Of a stretch of 64,000 bases of DNA, positions 43,112 to 52,246 are shown piece after piece. Positions within the stretch are counted from its first letter, which is position 1. Each line of letters starts with the position of its first letter. The notes beneath the pieces were generated by a model. That model made no database searches. It was not told the DNA's origin and saw nothing but the letters and a program-made list of their open reading frames with translations. A program made the position numbers and the translations under genes. Source of the DNA: Mycoavidus sp. B2-EB (GTDB taxonomy: Bacteria > Pseudomonadota > Gammaproteobacteria > Burkholderiales > Burkholderiaceae); assembly GCF_014218255.1 (NCBI RefSeq), contig NZ_AP021872.1:682001-746000 (forward strand), written 5' to 3'.

Positions 43112-43861
43112 ATGAAGGTTCTGGTAGCAGTCAAGCGGGTTGTAGATTACAACGTGAGGGTTCGAGTCAAGCCCGACCATACAGGGGTGGATACGGCGCA
43201 CGTGAAAATGTCGATGAATCCATTCGATGAAATCGCGGTTGAAGAAGCGGTACGGCTTAAAGAAGCTGGGCTGGTGACTGAAATTGTGGCGGTTTCATGT
43301 GGTGTGGCGCTGTGTCAAGAAACCTTGCGCAGCGCATTGGCAATGGGGGCGGACCGCGCGATTCTGGTGGAAACGAATCAAGAGTTACAGCCATTGGCCG
43401 TCGCTAAAATTCTACAAGCGCTGGTTAAAAAAGAAGCGCCGCAACTGATTATTCTGGGTAAGCAAGCGATCGACGATGATGCCAATCAGACTGGTCAGAT
43501 GCTGGCTGCTCTATGTGATTTACCTCAAGCAACCTTTGCTTCAAAAGTCACTCTGATGGATGGGCACGCACAGGTCACACGTGAAATTGACGGCGGGCTA
43601 GAAACGCTGTCTTTAACGCTGCCTGCAGTGATAACCACCGACTTGCGTTTAAACGAGCCACGTTATCTGACGCTGCCAAGCATTATGAAAGCCAAGAAAA
43701 AGCCGCTTGATACCCTATCTCCAGACACCCTGGGCGTAGATGTTACGCCGCGCCTAAAAACCCTTAAAGTTGCCGAACCCGCGGCGCGTTTGGCCGGCAT
43801 TAAGGTGCCGGATGTTAAAACTTTAGTCGACAAACTAAAAAACGAAGCAAAAGTTCTCTAG
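43112..43861 (+). CDS. etfB: Electron transfer flavoprotein beta subunit
   Basis: Accepts electrons from acyl-CoA and related dehydrogenases and passes them to ETF:quinone oxidoreductase. 249 residues from the ATG at 43112, which has a strong GGAGTAGGAGG upstream. The frame extends 12 codons further but without support. [20 protein letters not shown] and [17 protein letters not shown] are characteristic. etfA follows after 45 bases. Confidence 0.95.
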   Translation: MKVLVAVKRVVDYNVRVRVKPDHTGVDTAHVKMSMNPFDEIAVEEAVRLKEAGLVTEIVAVSCGVALCQETLRSALAMGADRAILVETNQELQPLAVAKILQALVKKEAPQLIILGKQAIDDDANQTGQMLAALCDLPQATFASKVTLMDGHAQVTREIDGGLETLSLTLPAVITTDLRLNEPRYLTLPSIMKAKKKPLDTLSPDTLGVDVTPRLKTLKVAEPAARLAGIKVPDVKTLVDKLKNEAKVL

Positions 43862-43906
43862 TTGTTTAAAGCTAGAGCGTTTTTTCGATAATGAAAAAGA
43901 GGCGAC

Positions 43907-44860
43907 ATGACAATTTTACTGATTGCTGAACACGATAATCATCAATTGAAGGGGGGCATGCATAATGCAGTGAGTGCCGCCTCTACCCTAGCTAATCTAA
44001 GCGGGCAAGAACTGCATGTGTTAGTTGCTGGCCATCAGGCGCAAAGCGTGGCTAACGAGGTGGCTCAGCTCGCTGGCGTAGCAAAAGTACGGCTCGCCGA
44101 TGCAACGCAGCTGGCTGAAGGTTTGGCTGAAAATGTGACCGCAACGGCGCTTAAGATCGCTGCATCTTATTCGCATATTGTCTTATTAGCGAGCGCGTAT
44201 GGTAAAAATATTGCGCCACGTATTGCCGCCAAACTGGATGTAGCCCAGATTTCCGAGGTCATCGCTATCCGCAGTCTAGATACTTTTGAGCGTCCAATTT
44301 ATGCGGGGAATGTCATTGCCACGGTGCAATCGACTGATCCAATCAAGGTCATGACGGTACGTGGCACAGCCTTCGAAGCGGCGGCAGTGCAAAGCCAAAA
44401 CGCGCCGCTTGAATCCATTGAAGCCGCTCCTGAGACAGGTTTTTCTCAATTTATGCGGCGCGAGCTTACGCAACTTGAGCGGCCGGAACTGACGGCTGCG
44501 AAAGTGGTGGTATCCGGCGGGCGTGGGTTGGGTTCTGCAGAAAATTACACAAAATTGCTAGAGCCGCTGGCGAACCAATTAGGCGCTGCTTTGGGCGCTT
44601 CGCGCGCAGCCGTCGATGCCGGCTTTGTGCCAAATGATTATCAAGTAGGGCAGACCGGTAAAATTGTCGCGCCGCAATTGTATTTGGCAGTAGGCATCTC
44701 AGGAGCGATCCAACATTTGGCCGGTATGAAAGATGCGAAAGTGATCGTCGCAATTAATAAAGATGCTGATGCGCCGATCTTTGGCGTAGCAGATTATGGT
44801 CTGGTGGGCGATCTCTTTGAGCTTGTGCCGGAGTTAGTGACTGAATTACAAAAAGCCTAA
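43907..44860 (+). CDS. etfA: Electron transfer flavoprotein alpha subunit
   Basis: FAD-carrying partner of EtfB, 317 residues. The C-terminal FAD domain has [31 protein letters not shown] and [12 protein letters not shown], which are diagnostic. A GAGG precedes the ATG. The acyl-CoA dehydrogenase gene follows after 47 bases. Confidence 0.96.
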   Translation: MTILLIAEHDNHQLKGGMHNAVSAASTLANLSGQELHVLVAGHQAQSVANEVAQLAGVAKVRLADATQLAEGLAENVTATALKIAASYSHIVLLASAYGKNIAPRIAAKLDVAQISEVIAIRSLDTFERPIYAGNVIATVQSTDPIKVMTVRGTAFEAAAVQSQNAPLESIEAAPETGFSQFMRRELTQLERPELTAAKVVVSGGRGLGSAENYTKLLEPLANQLGAALGASRAAVDAGFVPNDYQVGQTGKIVAPQLYLAVGISGAIQHLAGMKDAKVIVAINKDADAPIFGVADYGLVGDLFELVPELVTELQKA

Positions 44861-44907
44861 TCGCATTTAGCCGCCGTAAAAAGCGGATTGGGTCACAGGA
44901 GGAGAAG

Positions 44908-46698
44908 ATGAGCTATAACGCGCCGCTCAAAGAGATTATATTCGCCATGCAAGCACTGGCTGGACTCGAAGCGATTGCAGCCTTACCTGGCTTAGAAGAG
45001 GCTAACCTCGACCTGGTGCACGCGATACTGGATGAAGCCGCAAAATTCAATCATGAAATTATCGCCCCGCTCAATCGCATAGGCGATTGCCAGCCAGCGC
45101 TCTTGCGCCAGGGTGCAGTGACTGCGACGCCAGGTTTTAAACAAGCCTTTGCCCAGTTTACGCAAGCTGGCTGGCAGGGTATTGTTCACCCGCCCGCGTA
45201 TGGCGGCCAGGGCTTGCCGAAACTGCTTGGCGCGGCCTGTAATGAAATCCTCAATGCGGCTAACTTATCGTTTGCGTTATGTCCACTCCTGACGGATGGT
45301 GCGATCGAAGCGCTGCTCACCGCGGGCAGCGAAGAACAAAAAAAGCGTTTTGTGCCGCTGCTTATTTCTGGCGCCTGGACCGGCACCATGAATCTGACCG
45401 AATCTCAAGCCGGCTCTGATCTTGCCCTGATACGGACCCGCGCCCAACAGCAAGACGACGGGACTTACAAACTATTTGGCACAAAAATTTTTATTACTTA
45501 TGGCGAGCATGATTTAGCGGCCAATATTCTTCATCTTGTGTTAGCGCGCACGTCGAATGCGCCGGACGGGGTTAAGGGTTTATCATTATTTTTGGTGCCT
45601 AAATTTTTAATCAATCAAGATGGCTCACTCGGTGCGCGTAACGATGTGCATTGTGTGTCGCTCGAACATAAATTGGGCATTCATGCTAGCCCAACCGCAG
45701 TCCTCCAATATGGAGATCAAGGAGGGGCGATTGGCTATCTAATTGGGGCGGAAAATCGCGGCCTCGAAAGCATGTTTATCATGATGAATGCGGCTCGCTT
45801 TGCGGTGGGGATGCAAGGCGTAGCTTTGGCTGAGCGGGCTTATCAACATGCTCTTGCCTACGCTAAAACTCGGCTGCAAGGCCGTCCCGTGGATGGCTCG
45901 ACGTCGCATGCTGCGCCTATCATTAAGCATCCAGATGTGCGCCGGATGCTGATGACAATGCGCGCCTTAACTGAAGGAGCGCGCGCCCTCGCTTACTATG
46001 CCGCGGCTCTACGAGATTATGCTGAGCATGCGCCAGAAGCAACGACGAAGCTCGAAAACCAGGCTCTTTACGAATATTTAGTCCCGATTGTCAAGGGTTG
46101 GAACACCGAATTAGCGAGCGAGGTAGCCAGCCTTGGTGTGCAGGTACATGGTGGGATGGGTTTTATTGAAGAGACGGGCGCGGCCCAGTATTATCGTGAT
46201 GCGCGTATCTTAAGCATCTACGAAGGAACTACGGCCATCCAAGCGAACGACTTGGTTGGGCGCAAAACCGTGCGCGATGGCGGTGCAGCAGCGAAAATCC
46301 TGATTGCGCGCATCCTGGTGACCGAAGCGGCACTCGCTGCATCCAATAGCCTAGCGGCTAAAGTGATGCATACCCATTTACGGGCGGGCCGCCAGACCTT
46401 AGAGCGTGCGCTTGATTTTGTGGTTGAGCGCAGTACGATCCAACCGGCGATTGTCTATGCGGGTGCAGTATTATATCTAAAGCTTGCTGGCACTGTATTA
46501 GCCGGCTGGCAAATGGCTCGCGCCTTGCTGATTGCGCAAGAACAGTATGCACTAGATGAAACTTTCTATGCCCAAAAGAGTGCGACAGCCCATTTTTTTG
46601 CGACGCATATTTTGACTCAAGCACCAGGACTAGGGGCGGCGCTTATGAGTGATAGCGAAAGCATAGAGAGTTGGCTTGCCGAAGCACAGTTTTCTTAA
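44908..46698 (+). CDS. Acyl-CoA dehydrogenase, large DmdC-like subfamily
   Basis: FAD-dependent dehydrogenase of 596 residues, longer than the typical 380, with the extra C-terminal helical domain of the DmdC/AcdA-type family. The FAD-binding stretch MNLTESQAGSDLALIRT and the catalytic Glu in SIYEGTTAIQ are present. DmdC acts on methylmercaptopropionyl-CoA, but many members oxidise fatty acyl-CoAs, so the substrate is open. AGGAGG precedes the ATG. Co-location with etfBA marks it as the electron donor to that flavoprotein. Confidence 0.9.
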   Translation: MSYNAPLKEIIFAMQALAGLEAIAALPGLEEANLDLVHAILDEAAKFNHEIIAPLNRIGDCQPALLRQGAVTATPGFKQAFAQFTQAGWQGIVHPPAYGGQGLPKLLGAACNEILNAANLSFALCPLLTDGAIEALLTAGSEEQKKRFVPLLISGAWTGTMNLTESQAGSDLALIRTRAQQQDDGTYKLFGTKIFITYGEHDLAANILHLVLARTSNAPDGVKGLSLFLVPKFLINQDGSLGARNDVHCVSLEHKLGIHASPTAVLQYGDQGGAIGYLIGAENRGLESMFIMMNAARFAVGMQGVALAERAYQHALAYAKTRLQGRPVDGSTSHAAPIIKHPDVRRMLMTMRALTEGARALAYYAAALRDYAEHAPEATTKLENQALYEYLVPIVKGWNTELASEVASLGVQVHGGMGFIEETGAAQYYRDARILSIYEGTTAIQANDLVGRKTVRDGGAAAKILIARILVTEAALAASNSLAAKVMHTHLRAGRQTLERALDFVVERSTIQPAIVYAGAVLYLKLAGTVLAGWQMARALLIAQEQYALDETFYAQKSATAHFFATHILTQAPGLGAALMSDSESIESWLAEAQFS

Positions 46699-46824
46699 AT
46701 AGAATGGACAGGGTCAGTCTAAGCTTATGGGCTAGGCTGGCTCAAGCACTCCGCAAAGCCGATCAAAGCTGACGGGTTAGAATATAAGATAAAAAATCCA
46801 TTCGTATAAACCCGTTAAAATGAC

Positions 46825-46856
46825 TATAATTAAAGTGTCAAACTAAAGGATGACAC
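46825..46856 (+). promoter_or_regulatory. Promoter and candidate HipB operator of the second hipBA pair
   Basis: TATAAT at 46825-46830 is followed by GTGTCA (46835-46840) and its inverted copy TGACAC (46851-46856), ten bases apart. The left arm would cover the transcription start and the right arm the first codons of hipB, the position expected of an autorepressor site. Confidence 0.5.
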
Positions 46857-47167
46857 AAAATTATATGTCTTATAAAGCGTTTTTCCAGCATTTGCGAGCG
46901 TTGCGTAAGCAAGCCGGCATTAAAACAGCGCAGGTCATCGCTAAAACCGGATGGTCTCGCCAGCGCATTTCACAGCTTGAGCGGGGTGAGGTGGATGCGC
47001 AACTGTCTACTCTAATTGCATTAGCCAATGCAGTCGGAGCAGAATTGATGCTAGTGCCTAAAGATTTGGCGCCGCTGACGCAAAATTTCATTGCGAGTGG
47101 CGGGACTTTATCACCGCAGGCAAGTAAAACCGGCGTTGAGTTCTTACTTGCTCAATCCCGCTCATGA
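46850..47167 (+). CDS. HipB-like XRE antitoxin (second hipBA pair)
   Basis: 105-residue protein with a helix-turn-helix at about residues 12-65 (LRALRKQAGIKTAQVIAKTG, then RQRISQLERGEVDAQLSTL). It probably represses its own operon and neutralises the adjacent HipA-like kinase. Its stop overlaps the next gene by four bases. The ATG at 46850 abuts the purine stretch AAAGGA; the ATG at 46865 is an alternative that would use it as a ribosome-binding site with long spacing. Confidence 0.85.
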   Translation: MTQNYMSYKAFFQHLRALRKQAGIKTAQVIAKTGWSRQRISQLERGEVDAQLSTLIALANAVGAELMLVPKDLAPLTQNFIASGGTLSPQASKTGVEFLLAQSRS

Positions 47168-48459
47168 AATTCTTAGCCGTTTACCTGAACCAAACTCGGG
47201 TCGGTTTTTTGTCTCAAGTTGGCGATATTTATCAGTTCTTGGCGGATGAGGCTTATTGGACGGAACCGTATCGACCGACCTTATCGCTGGCGTATAACGT
47301 GCTTGGCAATGATGCCTTGACGCGTCAGTTATGTACAGAGCCGGCCACGATTTTAACCCGTGGCTTGGGCCGTTTGCCCCCCTTTTTCGATAATTTACTG
47401 CCCGAAGGACCACTTCGAGAGTGGTTAGCGGCTGAGCGCCATACAACGGTCAATGATGGTCTAGAGTTACTGGCGGCAGCGGGTAATAATTTACCTGGAG
47501 CGGTCATGATGCGTGCTGAATGGCCCGCCGAAAGCGTCAAACTCAAACACGCTGTGAATCAAAAAAGCGTTTTCGGACCACAAGCCATTGAAGCACCGCT
47601 GATCGATGCATTTTCGCTGGCTGGTGTGCAGTTTAAGCTGGCTTTATCTGCCCTTGGCGGAAATAAGCGTTACACCATGCATCTCGAACAGGGGCTTGAC
47701 GGCGAACCTATCATCGGTAAATTTCCGTCGGCGCAACGGAATGATATGGTGTATACCGAATTTTCTGGCATGGCGCTCACGCGTGTGGCAGGCATTGAAA
47801 CGGCGGATTGCTGGCTTGCTCCAATCTCTGCATTAGACGAAAGAATACACGCTCAAGCTGGGACATCGCCAGCGCAAGAATTTTTAGCGGTACGGCGCTT
47901 TGACCGTACCATGGAGGGAGATCGTATCCATATTGAAGATTTTTGTCAGGTATTAAGCCTGGCACCCGAACGTAAATATGGTAAACGTACCGACTATGAA
48001 ACACTCGCCGCGGTTTTATTGCGCGCCGCCGTGCATGGAGAGCAGCAAGTTGAGGCTTATATCCGCCGGCAAGTCGTCAATACTCTGCTAGGCAATACGG
48101 ATGCGCATTTAAAAAATTTCTCGCTCATTTACCGGGATGGCCGCATGCCGGAATTGGCGCCAGCCTATGATCAAGTTCCTGTATTTTTGTATTTTGACGA
48201 AACTCCATTTCTTGCTATAAACAAAAAAATTGATCAAATACTCACCGCCCAGACCCTAAAAACGTATCGTGAACTTTATAAATTACTCGGTTTAAGCACA
48301 GCTTTAGCGGCGCAGATTGTTAAAGACACGATTGAACGGTGTTTGGCATTATGGCCAGAGGAAATGCGTCATTTGCCGCTTACCGTGGAGCAACAGCATA
48401 AAATTGAGCATCGTATTAATCACTTGCCGTTGGTGCGAGAGGTTCTCAAGCGTCGCTAA
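47164..48459 (+). CDS. HipA-like serine/threonine kinase toxin (second pair)
   Basis: 431 residues, close to E. coli HipA (440). The N-terminal domain contains GRLPPFFDNLLPEGPLREWL, a hallmark. The regulatory loop FSLAGVQFKLAL has serine S151 where E. coli HipA has autophosphorylated S150. The catalytic loop NTDAHLKNFSLIYRDG and LAPAYDQV complete the kinase site. The sequence is clearly different from the first HipA-like protein at 18808, so the two pairs are separate lineages rather than a recent duplication. The gene looks intact. Confidence 0.9.
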   Translation: MKFLAVYLNQTRVGFLSQVGDIYQFLADEAYWTEPYRPTLSLAYNVLGNDALTRQLCTEPATILTRGLGRLPPFFDNLLPEGPLREWLAAERHTTVNDGLELLAAAGNNLPGAVMMRAEWPAESVKLKHAVNQKSVFGPQAIEAPLIDAFSLAGVQFKLALSALGGNKRYTMHLEQGLDGEPIIGKFPSAQRNDMVYTEFSGMALTRVAGIETADCWLAPISALDERIHAQAGTSPAQEFLAVRRFDRTMEGDRIHIEDFCQVLSLAPERKYGKRTDYETLAAVLLRAAVHGEQQVEAYIRRQVVNTLLGNTDAHLKNFSLIYRDGRMPELAPAYDQVPVFLYFDETPFLAINKKIDQILTAQTLKTYRELYKLLGLSTALAAQIVKDTIERCLALWPEEMRHLPLTVEQQHKIEHRINHLPLVREVLKRR

Positions 48460-48526
48460 ATTGCATGAACTCGGGCTGGCGCTGCTCAGAATGACGGTGT
48501 AAGAGATCGCTTTACGAGGAAAAATA

Positions 48527-48542
48527 CTGTATATTTATACAG
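48527..48542 (+). promoter_or_regulatory. LexA box upstream of the radical SAM gene
   Basis: CTGTATATTTATACAG matches the LexA consensus CTGT-N8-ACAG perfectly, with an all-A/T centre as in strong SOS boxes. It ends 27 bases before the ATG at 48570. A second perfect box lies before lexA in this window. Confidence 0.85.
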
Positions 48543-48569
48543 TATAAATTGCTGGTAAATATATCTGTT

Positions 48570-49688
48570 ATGAGTCCTAAACCGTTCATCGCGCCGTTGA
48601 TTCACTACAAGGGGCGTGGTGCAATAACCCATCTGCCCGGACGCTTTGAAATCGATCAACGCGATCCCTTTGATGATGGTTGGTCGCCTGATGATATGGA
48701 AGCGCCGCCCTTACGTACCGAAGTATTCAGTGAGCAAGCAAAAAGCATCCTAACCTATAACGCTTCTCCGGATATTCCATTTAACGTCTCGTTAAATCCC
48801 TATCGAGGCTGTGAACATGGGTGTATCTACTGTTTTGCGCGGCCTACGCATAGCTATCTAGGGTTATCGCCCGGGCTTGATTTTGAAAGCCGCTTGTATG
48901 CAAAAGTGAATGCGCCGCAATTGCTTGAGCGTGAGCTGGCTAAGCCTTCATATCAACCTCAACCGATTGCTCTTGGCATCAATACGGATGCCTATCAACC
49001 GATAGAGCGTACGTTCTGCATCACCCGCCGCGTACTTGAAATATTGCATGCTTGCGCTCACCCCGTGGGTCTGATTACAAAGTCATCCTTAATCGAGCGT
49101 GATCTGGATTTGCTCGCGTCTATGGCGGAGCGGCAACAGGCTATGGTGACAATCTCGATGACCACGCTTGATGCCGCGCTCGCGCGTATCTTAGAGCCGC
49201 GCGCCGCAGCTCCAGAGCGGCGCTTGCGCACGATGCGGAAATTGGCAGCGGCAGGTATTCCGGTTGCGGTATCGATTGCGCCAGTGATTCCATTTATCAC
49301 TGAGCCGGAGCTGGAGCGTGTGCTAGCGGCGTGTGCTAACGCAGGCGCGACAAGTGCGAATTATGTTGTGCTACGCTTGCCGTGGGAGGTGGCTCCGCTG
49401 TTTCGGCAGTGGCTGGCCACGCATTTTCCAGATCGCGCGCAGCGCGTCATGAACCGTGTGCAAGAGATGCGCGGCGGCAAAGATTATCGCGCGGAGTTCG
49501 GTCAGCGTATGCAAGGGGAGGGGCTATGGGCTAATCTGCTGCAGCAGCGCTTTGCAAACGCGGTGCGTCGGCTGGGGCTGAAGCGCCGTCAATATGAGCG
49601 CTTAGACAGTTCCTGTTTTATGCAGCCAGTTTTAAAACCGGTCCAGCAGGGCGCTACCACGCAGCTCAGGTTATTTGCTGATGAATAG
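48570..49688 (+). CDS. PA0069-family radical SAM protein, SplB-like
   Basis: 372 residues from the ATG at 48570; a TTG seven codons upstream would sit next to the LexA box and is less likely. The radical SAM [4Fe-4S] cysteines lie in [19 protein letters not shown]. The family resembles spore photoproduct lyase domains, but its reaction is not established. A perfect LexA box lies directly upstream, which points to induction by DNA damage. The C-terminus (residues after about 300) is rich in Arg and Gln, possibly for nucleic-acid contact. It stands between the second hipBA pair and the rpsP operon. Confidence 0.88.
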   Translation: MSPKPFIAPLIHYKGRGAITHLPGRFEIDQRDPFDDGWSPDDMEAPPLRTEVFSEQAKSILTYNASPDIPFNVSLNPYRGCEHGCIYCFARPTHSYLGLSPGLDFESRLYAKVNAPQLLERELAKPSYQPQPIALGINTDAYQPIERTFCITRRVLEILHACAHPVGLITKSSLIERDLDLLASMAERQQAMVTISMTTLDAALARILEPRAAAPERRLRTMRKLAAAGIPVAVSIAPVIPFITEPELERVLAACANAGATSANYVVLRLPWEVAPLFRQWLATHFPDRAQRVMNRVQEMRGGKDYRAEFGQRMQGEGLWANLLQQRFANAVRRLGLKRRQYERLDSSCFMQPVLKPVQQGATTQLRLFADE

Positions 49689-49773
49689 CCGAGAGTTTGT
49701 CAGAATCTGGCTCAAATTCATTAAGATAACGTACCATAACGTATCAGATAACCAATACTTTTCAAACTTCGGC

Positions 49774-49779
49774 TATAAT
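49774..49779 (+). promoter_or_regulatory. -10 box for the rpsP operon
   Basis: Perfect TATAAT inside GGCTATAATTGCGC, 63 bases before the rpsP ATG. The -35 region is not clear. Confidence 0.5.
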
Positions 49780-49842
49780 TGCGCCCTTTGCCCTTCGAAC
49801 CCCTCTGGATTCGAATATCTCTGGATTTTTAAGGATTCTAAT

Positions 49843-50094
49843 ATGGTTATTATCCGCTTAGCGCGTGGTGGCGCAAAGAAACGCCCATTTTATAACATCG
49901 TTGTCACGGATTCACGTAACCGCCGCGATGGCCGTTTTATTGAACGCATTGGTTTTTACAATCCGCTCGAAACTAAGGGCGAAAGCCTGCGTTTGGCGCA
50001 AGATCGCCTAGCCTATTGGCAAGGAACCGGCGCTCAGTTATCCGCTGCCGTAGCACGCCTTGCTACGCAAGCGGCTAAGCAAGTCGCGGCTTAA
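49843..50094 (+). CDS. rpsP: 30S ribosomal protein bS16
   Basis: 83-residue small-subunit protein. [20 protein letters not shown] and [13 protein letters not shown] are diagnostic. The ATG at 49843 has AAGGA upstream; the longer frame from 49675 is not bS16-like. First gene of the conserved rpsP-rimM-trmD-rplS operon. Confidence 0.97.
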   Translation: MVIIRLARGGAKKRPFYNIVVTDSRNRRDGRFIERIGFYNPLETKGESLRLAQDRLAYWQGTGAQLSAAVARLATQAAKQVAA

Positions 50095-50152
50095 GAGTAT
50101 TTAATTGCTTAGCTCTAAGCTACACTTAAGACGTTTGCCGTAGAGTTTCAGA

Positions 50153-50761
50153 ATGATGAATGTCGCGGTATTGCCTGATGTTATGCCTGATGATTGTGTA
50201 GAAATAGGCGTAGTCGGAGGTGCTTATGGCGTGCACGGCTGGGTCAAAATTTACCCTCATGCACAGCGTAATCAAGGCAGCGACGCGCTGTGCAGCGCGC
50301 AGCGCTGGTGGCTGGTGAAGCATAACGGCGCTGCCCATGGCGGTAAGCCAGAAGATCAGGCGCTGAGCCCGCGGTGCGTTACAGTGCTGGCGGCTAAAGT
50401 ACATAGCGGTACCATTGTTGCGCAGCTTGCTGACTGCAGCGAGCGTGAGGCAGCGCAAGCTCTAAAAGGGCTGAGAGTTTTCATTCGGCGTACTGATTTT
50501 CCAGCGCTCGCTAGCGATGAATACTATTGGGTAGATTTAATTGGACTTGAGGTCATCAACCAAGCCGGGGTGAGCCTGGGTAAGGTGAGTGACCTGATCG
50601 ATAACAGCGCCCATGCGGTCCTGTGTATTGCCTACACGGCTTTAAATCAAGCGGGTGCGCAAGTCAAGCATGAGCGGCTGATTCCGTTCGTTGGGGTATA
50701 TATTCATCAGGTTGATTTAGCGGGCGGCAAAATTTTGGTCGATTGGGACTTGGATTACTAA
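50153..50761 (+). CDS. rimM: Ribosome maturation factor RimM
   Basis: Helps 30S head assembly by binding uS19. 202 residues, somewhat above the family usual of about 170-180, with an insertion in the N-terminal barrel region. VGGAYGVHGWVKIYP is the N-terminal motif, and DEYYWVDLIGLEV starts the C-terminal PRC-barrel, with RLIPFVGVYI near the end. Second gene in the rpsP operon. Confidence 0.95.
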   Translation: MMNVAVLPDVMPDDCVEIGVVGGAYGVHGWVKIYPHAQRNQGSDALCSAQRWWLVKHNGAAHGGKPEDQALSPRCVTVLAAKVHSGTIVAQLADCSEREAAQALKGLRVFIRRTDFPALASDEYYWVDLIGLEVINQAGVSLGKVSDLIDNSAHAVLCIAYTALNQAGAQVKHERLIPFVGVYIHQVDLAGGKILVDWDLDY

Positions 50762-50821
50762 ACTAAAAATCCTTGTTGATAGTCGCGGCTGGCGCAAAAC
50801 CTGCGTGGATTAGAGGGTGCG

Positions 50822-51583
50822 ATGCAATTTGATGCGGTTACGCTTTTTCCAGAAATGTTTCGCGCTCTCACCGAGTGGGGCGTTATAGGCCGCGCGGCGA
50901 AGCAAAAGCGCTATGAGTTGCGCACCTGGAATCCACGTGATTTCACGACGGATCGTCATCGGACAGTGGATGATCGCCCATACGGCGGCGGTCCTGGTAT
51001 GGTCATGTTGGCGCAGCCGCTGGCGGCCGCGTTGGCGGCTGCTAAAGCGGAGCAGGCTAAAATAGGCGCGACACCTCGCATTATCCTGATGTCGCCGCAA
51101 GGTAAGCCGTTAACGCATCTCGACGTGATGCGACTGGCCGCCGAACCTGGCTTAGTGCTTTTATGTGGACGCTACGAAGGCATTGATCAAAGATTGATTG
51201 ATGCGGAAGTTGATGAAGAAGTCAGTCTGGGTGATTTTGTCTTATCTGGCGGCGAATTGCCTGCGATGGCGCTGATGGATGCCGTGATTCGTCAGTTGCC
51301 TGATGTATTAAGTGACGCGCAATCTGCGCTCCAAGATAGCTTCGTGGATGGTTTGCTGGATTGTCCGCATTACACGCGTCCGGAAGAATACAACGGGATG
51401 CATGTACCTGAGGTATTATTAGGGGGCAACCATGCGGCCATTAAAAAATGGCGGCGTGAACAAGCACTAGCGGAAACGCTAGCAAAACGGCCTGATTTAA
51501 TTGCCGCGGCGCGTTTGAAACGAACCTTAACGGAAGCGGATCAAGCCTGGCTGGCGGCGCATGTTGGTTTGCATGCGCCCTAA
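50822..51583 (+). CDS. trmD: tRNA (guanine-N1)-methyltransferase TrmD
   Basis: Methylates G37 of tRNAs with a G36, using SAM, to prevent frameshifting. 253 residues. The trefoil-knot SAM pocket is marked by [21 protein letters not shown] and [19 protein letters not shown] precedes the ATG. Third gene of the rpsP operon. Confidence 0.97.
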   Translation: MQFDAVTLFPEMFRALTEWGVIGRAAKQKRYELRTWNPRDFTTDRHRTVDDRPYGGGPGMVMLAQPLAAALAAAKAEQAKIGATPRIILMSPQGKPLTHLDVMRLAAEPGLVLLCGRYEGIDQRLIDAEVDEEVSLGDFVLSGGELPAMALMDAVIRQLPDVLSDAQSALQDSFVDGLLDCPHYTRPEEYNGMHVPEVLLGGNHAAIKKWRREQALAETLAKRPDLIAAARLKRTLTEADQAWLAAHVGLHAP

Positions 51584-51751
51584 CTTTAGGCTGAGAAACG
51601 TGTATTTTATGCTCAATCAAGCGTAAGAGAAACGGTAGGCGGTGCCTTACTTGAGTACGGCACCATTTTTATAGCGTCATCCTCTGCCAAGGCCACCCCT
51701 CGATTTGAGGGTGTGCAGACAACGTTGGTAAGATGATTTTAGGAGTAAATC

Positions 51752-52141
51752 ATGCATTTGATTGAACAGCTCGAGCAAGAAGAAATCGAGCGCGTGCTTG
51801 CGGGTAAAACGATTCCAGATTTTGCCCCAGGCGATACGGTCGTAGTCAGTGTCAATGTGGTTGAAGGCAGCCGCAAGCGTGTGCAGGCTTATGAAGGTGT
51901 GGTGATCGCTAAGCGTAACCGCGGTTTGAATTCATCGTTTATTGTCCGTAAAATTTCATCGGGTGAAGGCGTTGAGCGGACTTTTCAGACTTACTCGCCA
52001 TTGTTGGCAAGTATCGAGGTAAAGCGCCGCGGTGCAGTGCGTCGCGCAAAATTATATTATCTGCGCGAGCGTTCTGGTAAATCAGCACGTATTAAAGAGA
52101 AGCTTACTTTCAAAAATCGCTCTGCTGCCCCGGCAGCCTAA
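51752..52141 (+). CDS. rplS: 50S ribosomal protein bL19
   Basis: 129-residue large-subunit protein at the subunit interface. [20 protein letters not shown] and [13 protein letters not shown] are typical. AGGAG precedes the ATG. Last gene of the operon; a clear terminator follows. Confidence 0.97.
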   Translation: MHLIEQLEQEEIERVLAGKTIPDFAPGDTVVVSVNVVEGSRKRVQAYEGVVIAKRNRGLNSSFIVRKISSGEGVERTFQTYSPLLASIEVKRRGAVRRAKLYYLRERSGKSARIKEKLTFKNRSAAPAA

Positions 52142-52163
52142 AGCAGCCTTTTAGCTGAGCGGA

Positions 52164-52199
52164 AAAGCACCCATAGCGCAAAACTTTGGGTGCTTTTTT
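52164..52199 (+). terminator. Rho-independent terminator of the rpsP operon
   Basis: AAAGCACCC (52164-52172) pairs with GGGTGCTTT (52188-52196), running into TTTs, 23 bases past rplS. Confidence 0.85.
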
Positions 52200-52246
52200 A
52201 TTTCATTGCATTTGTAGGATTTAACTCGACAGGCGTGGTTTTTCGC

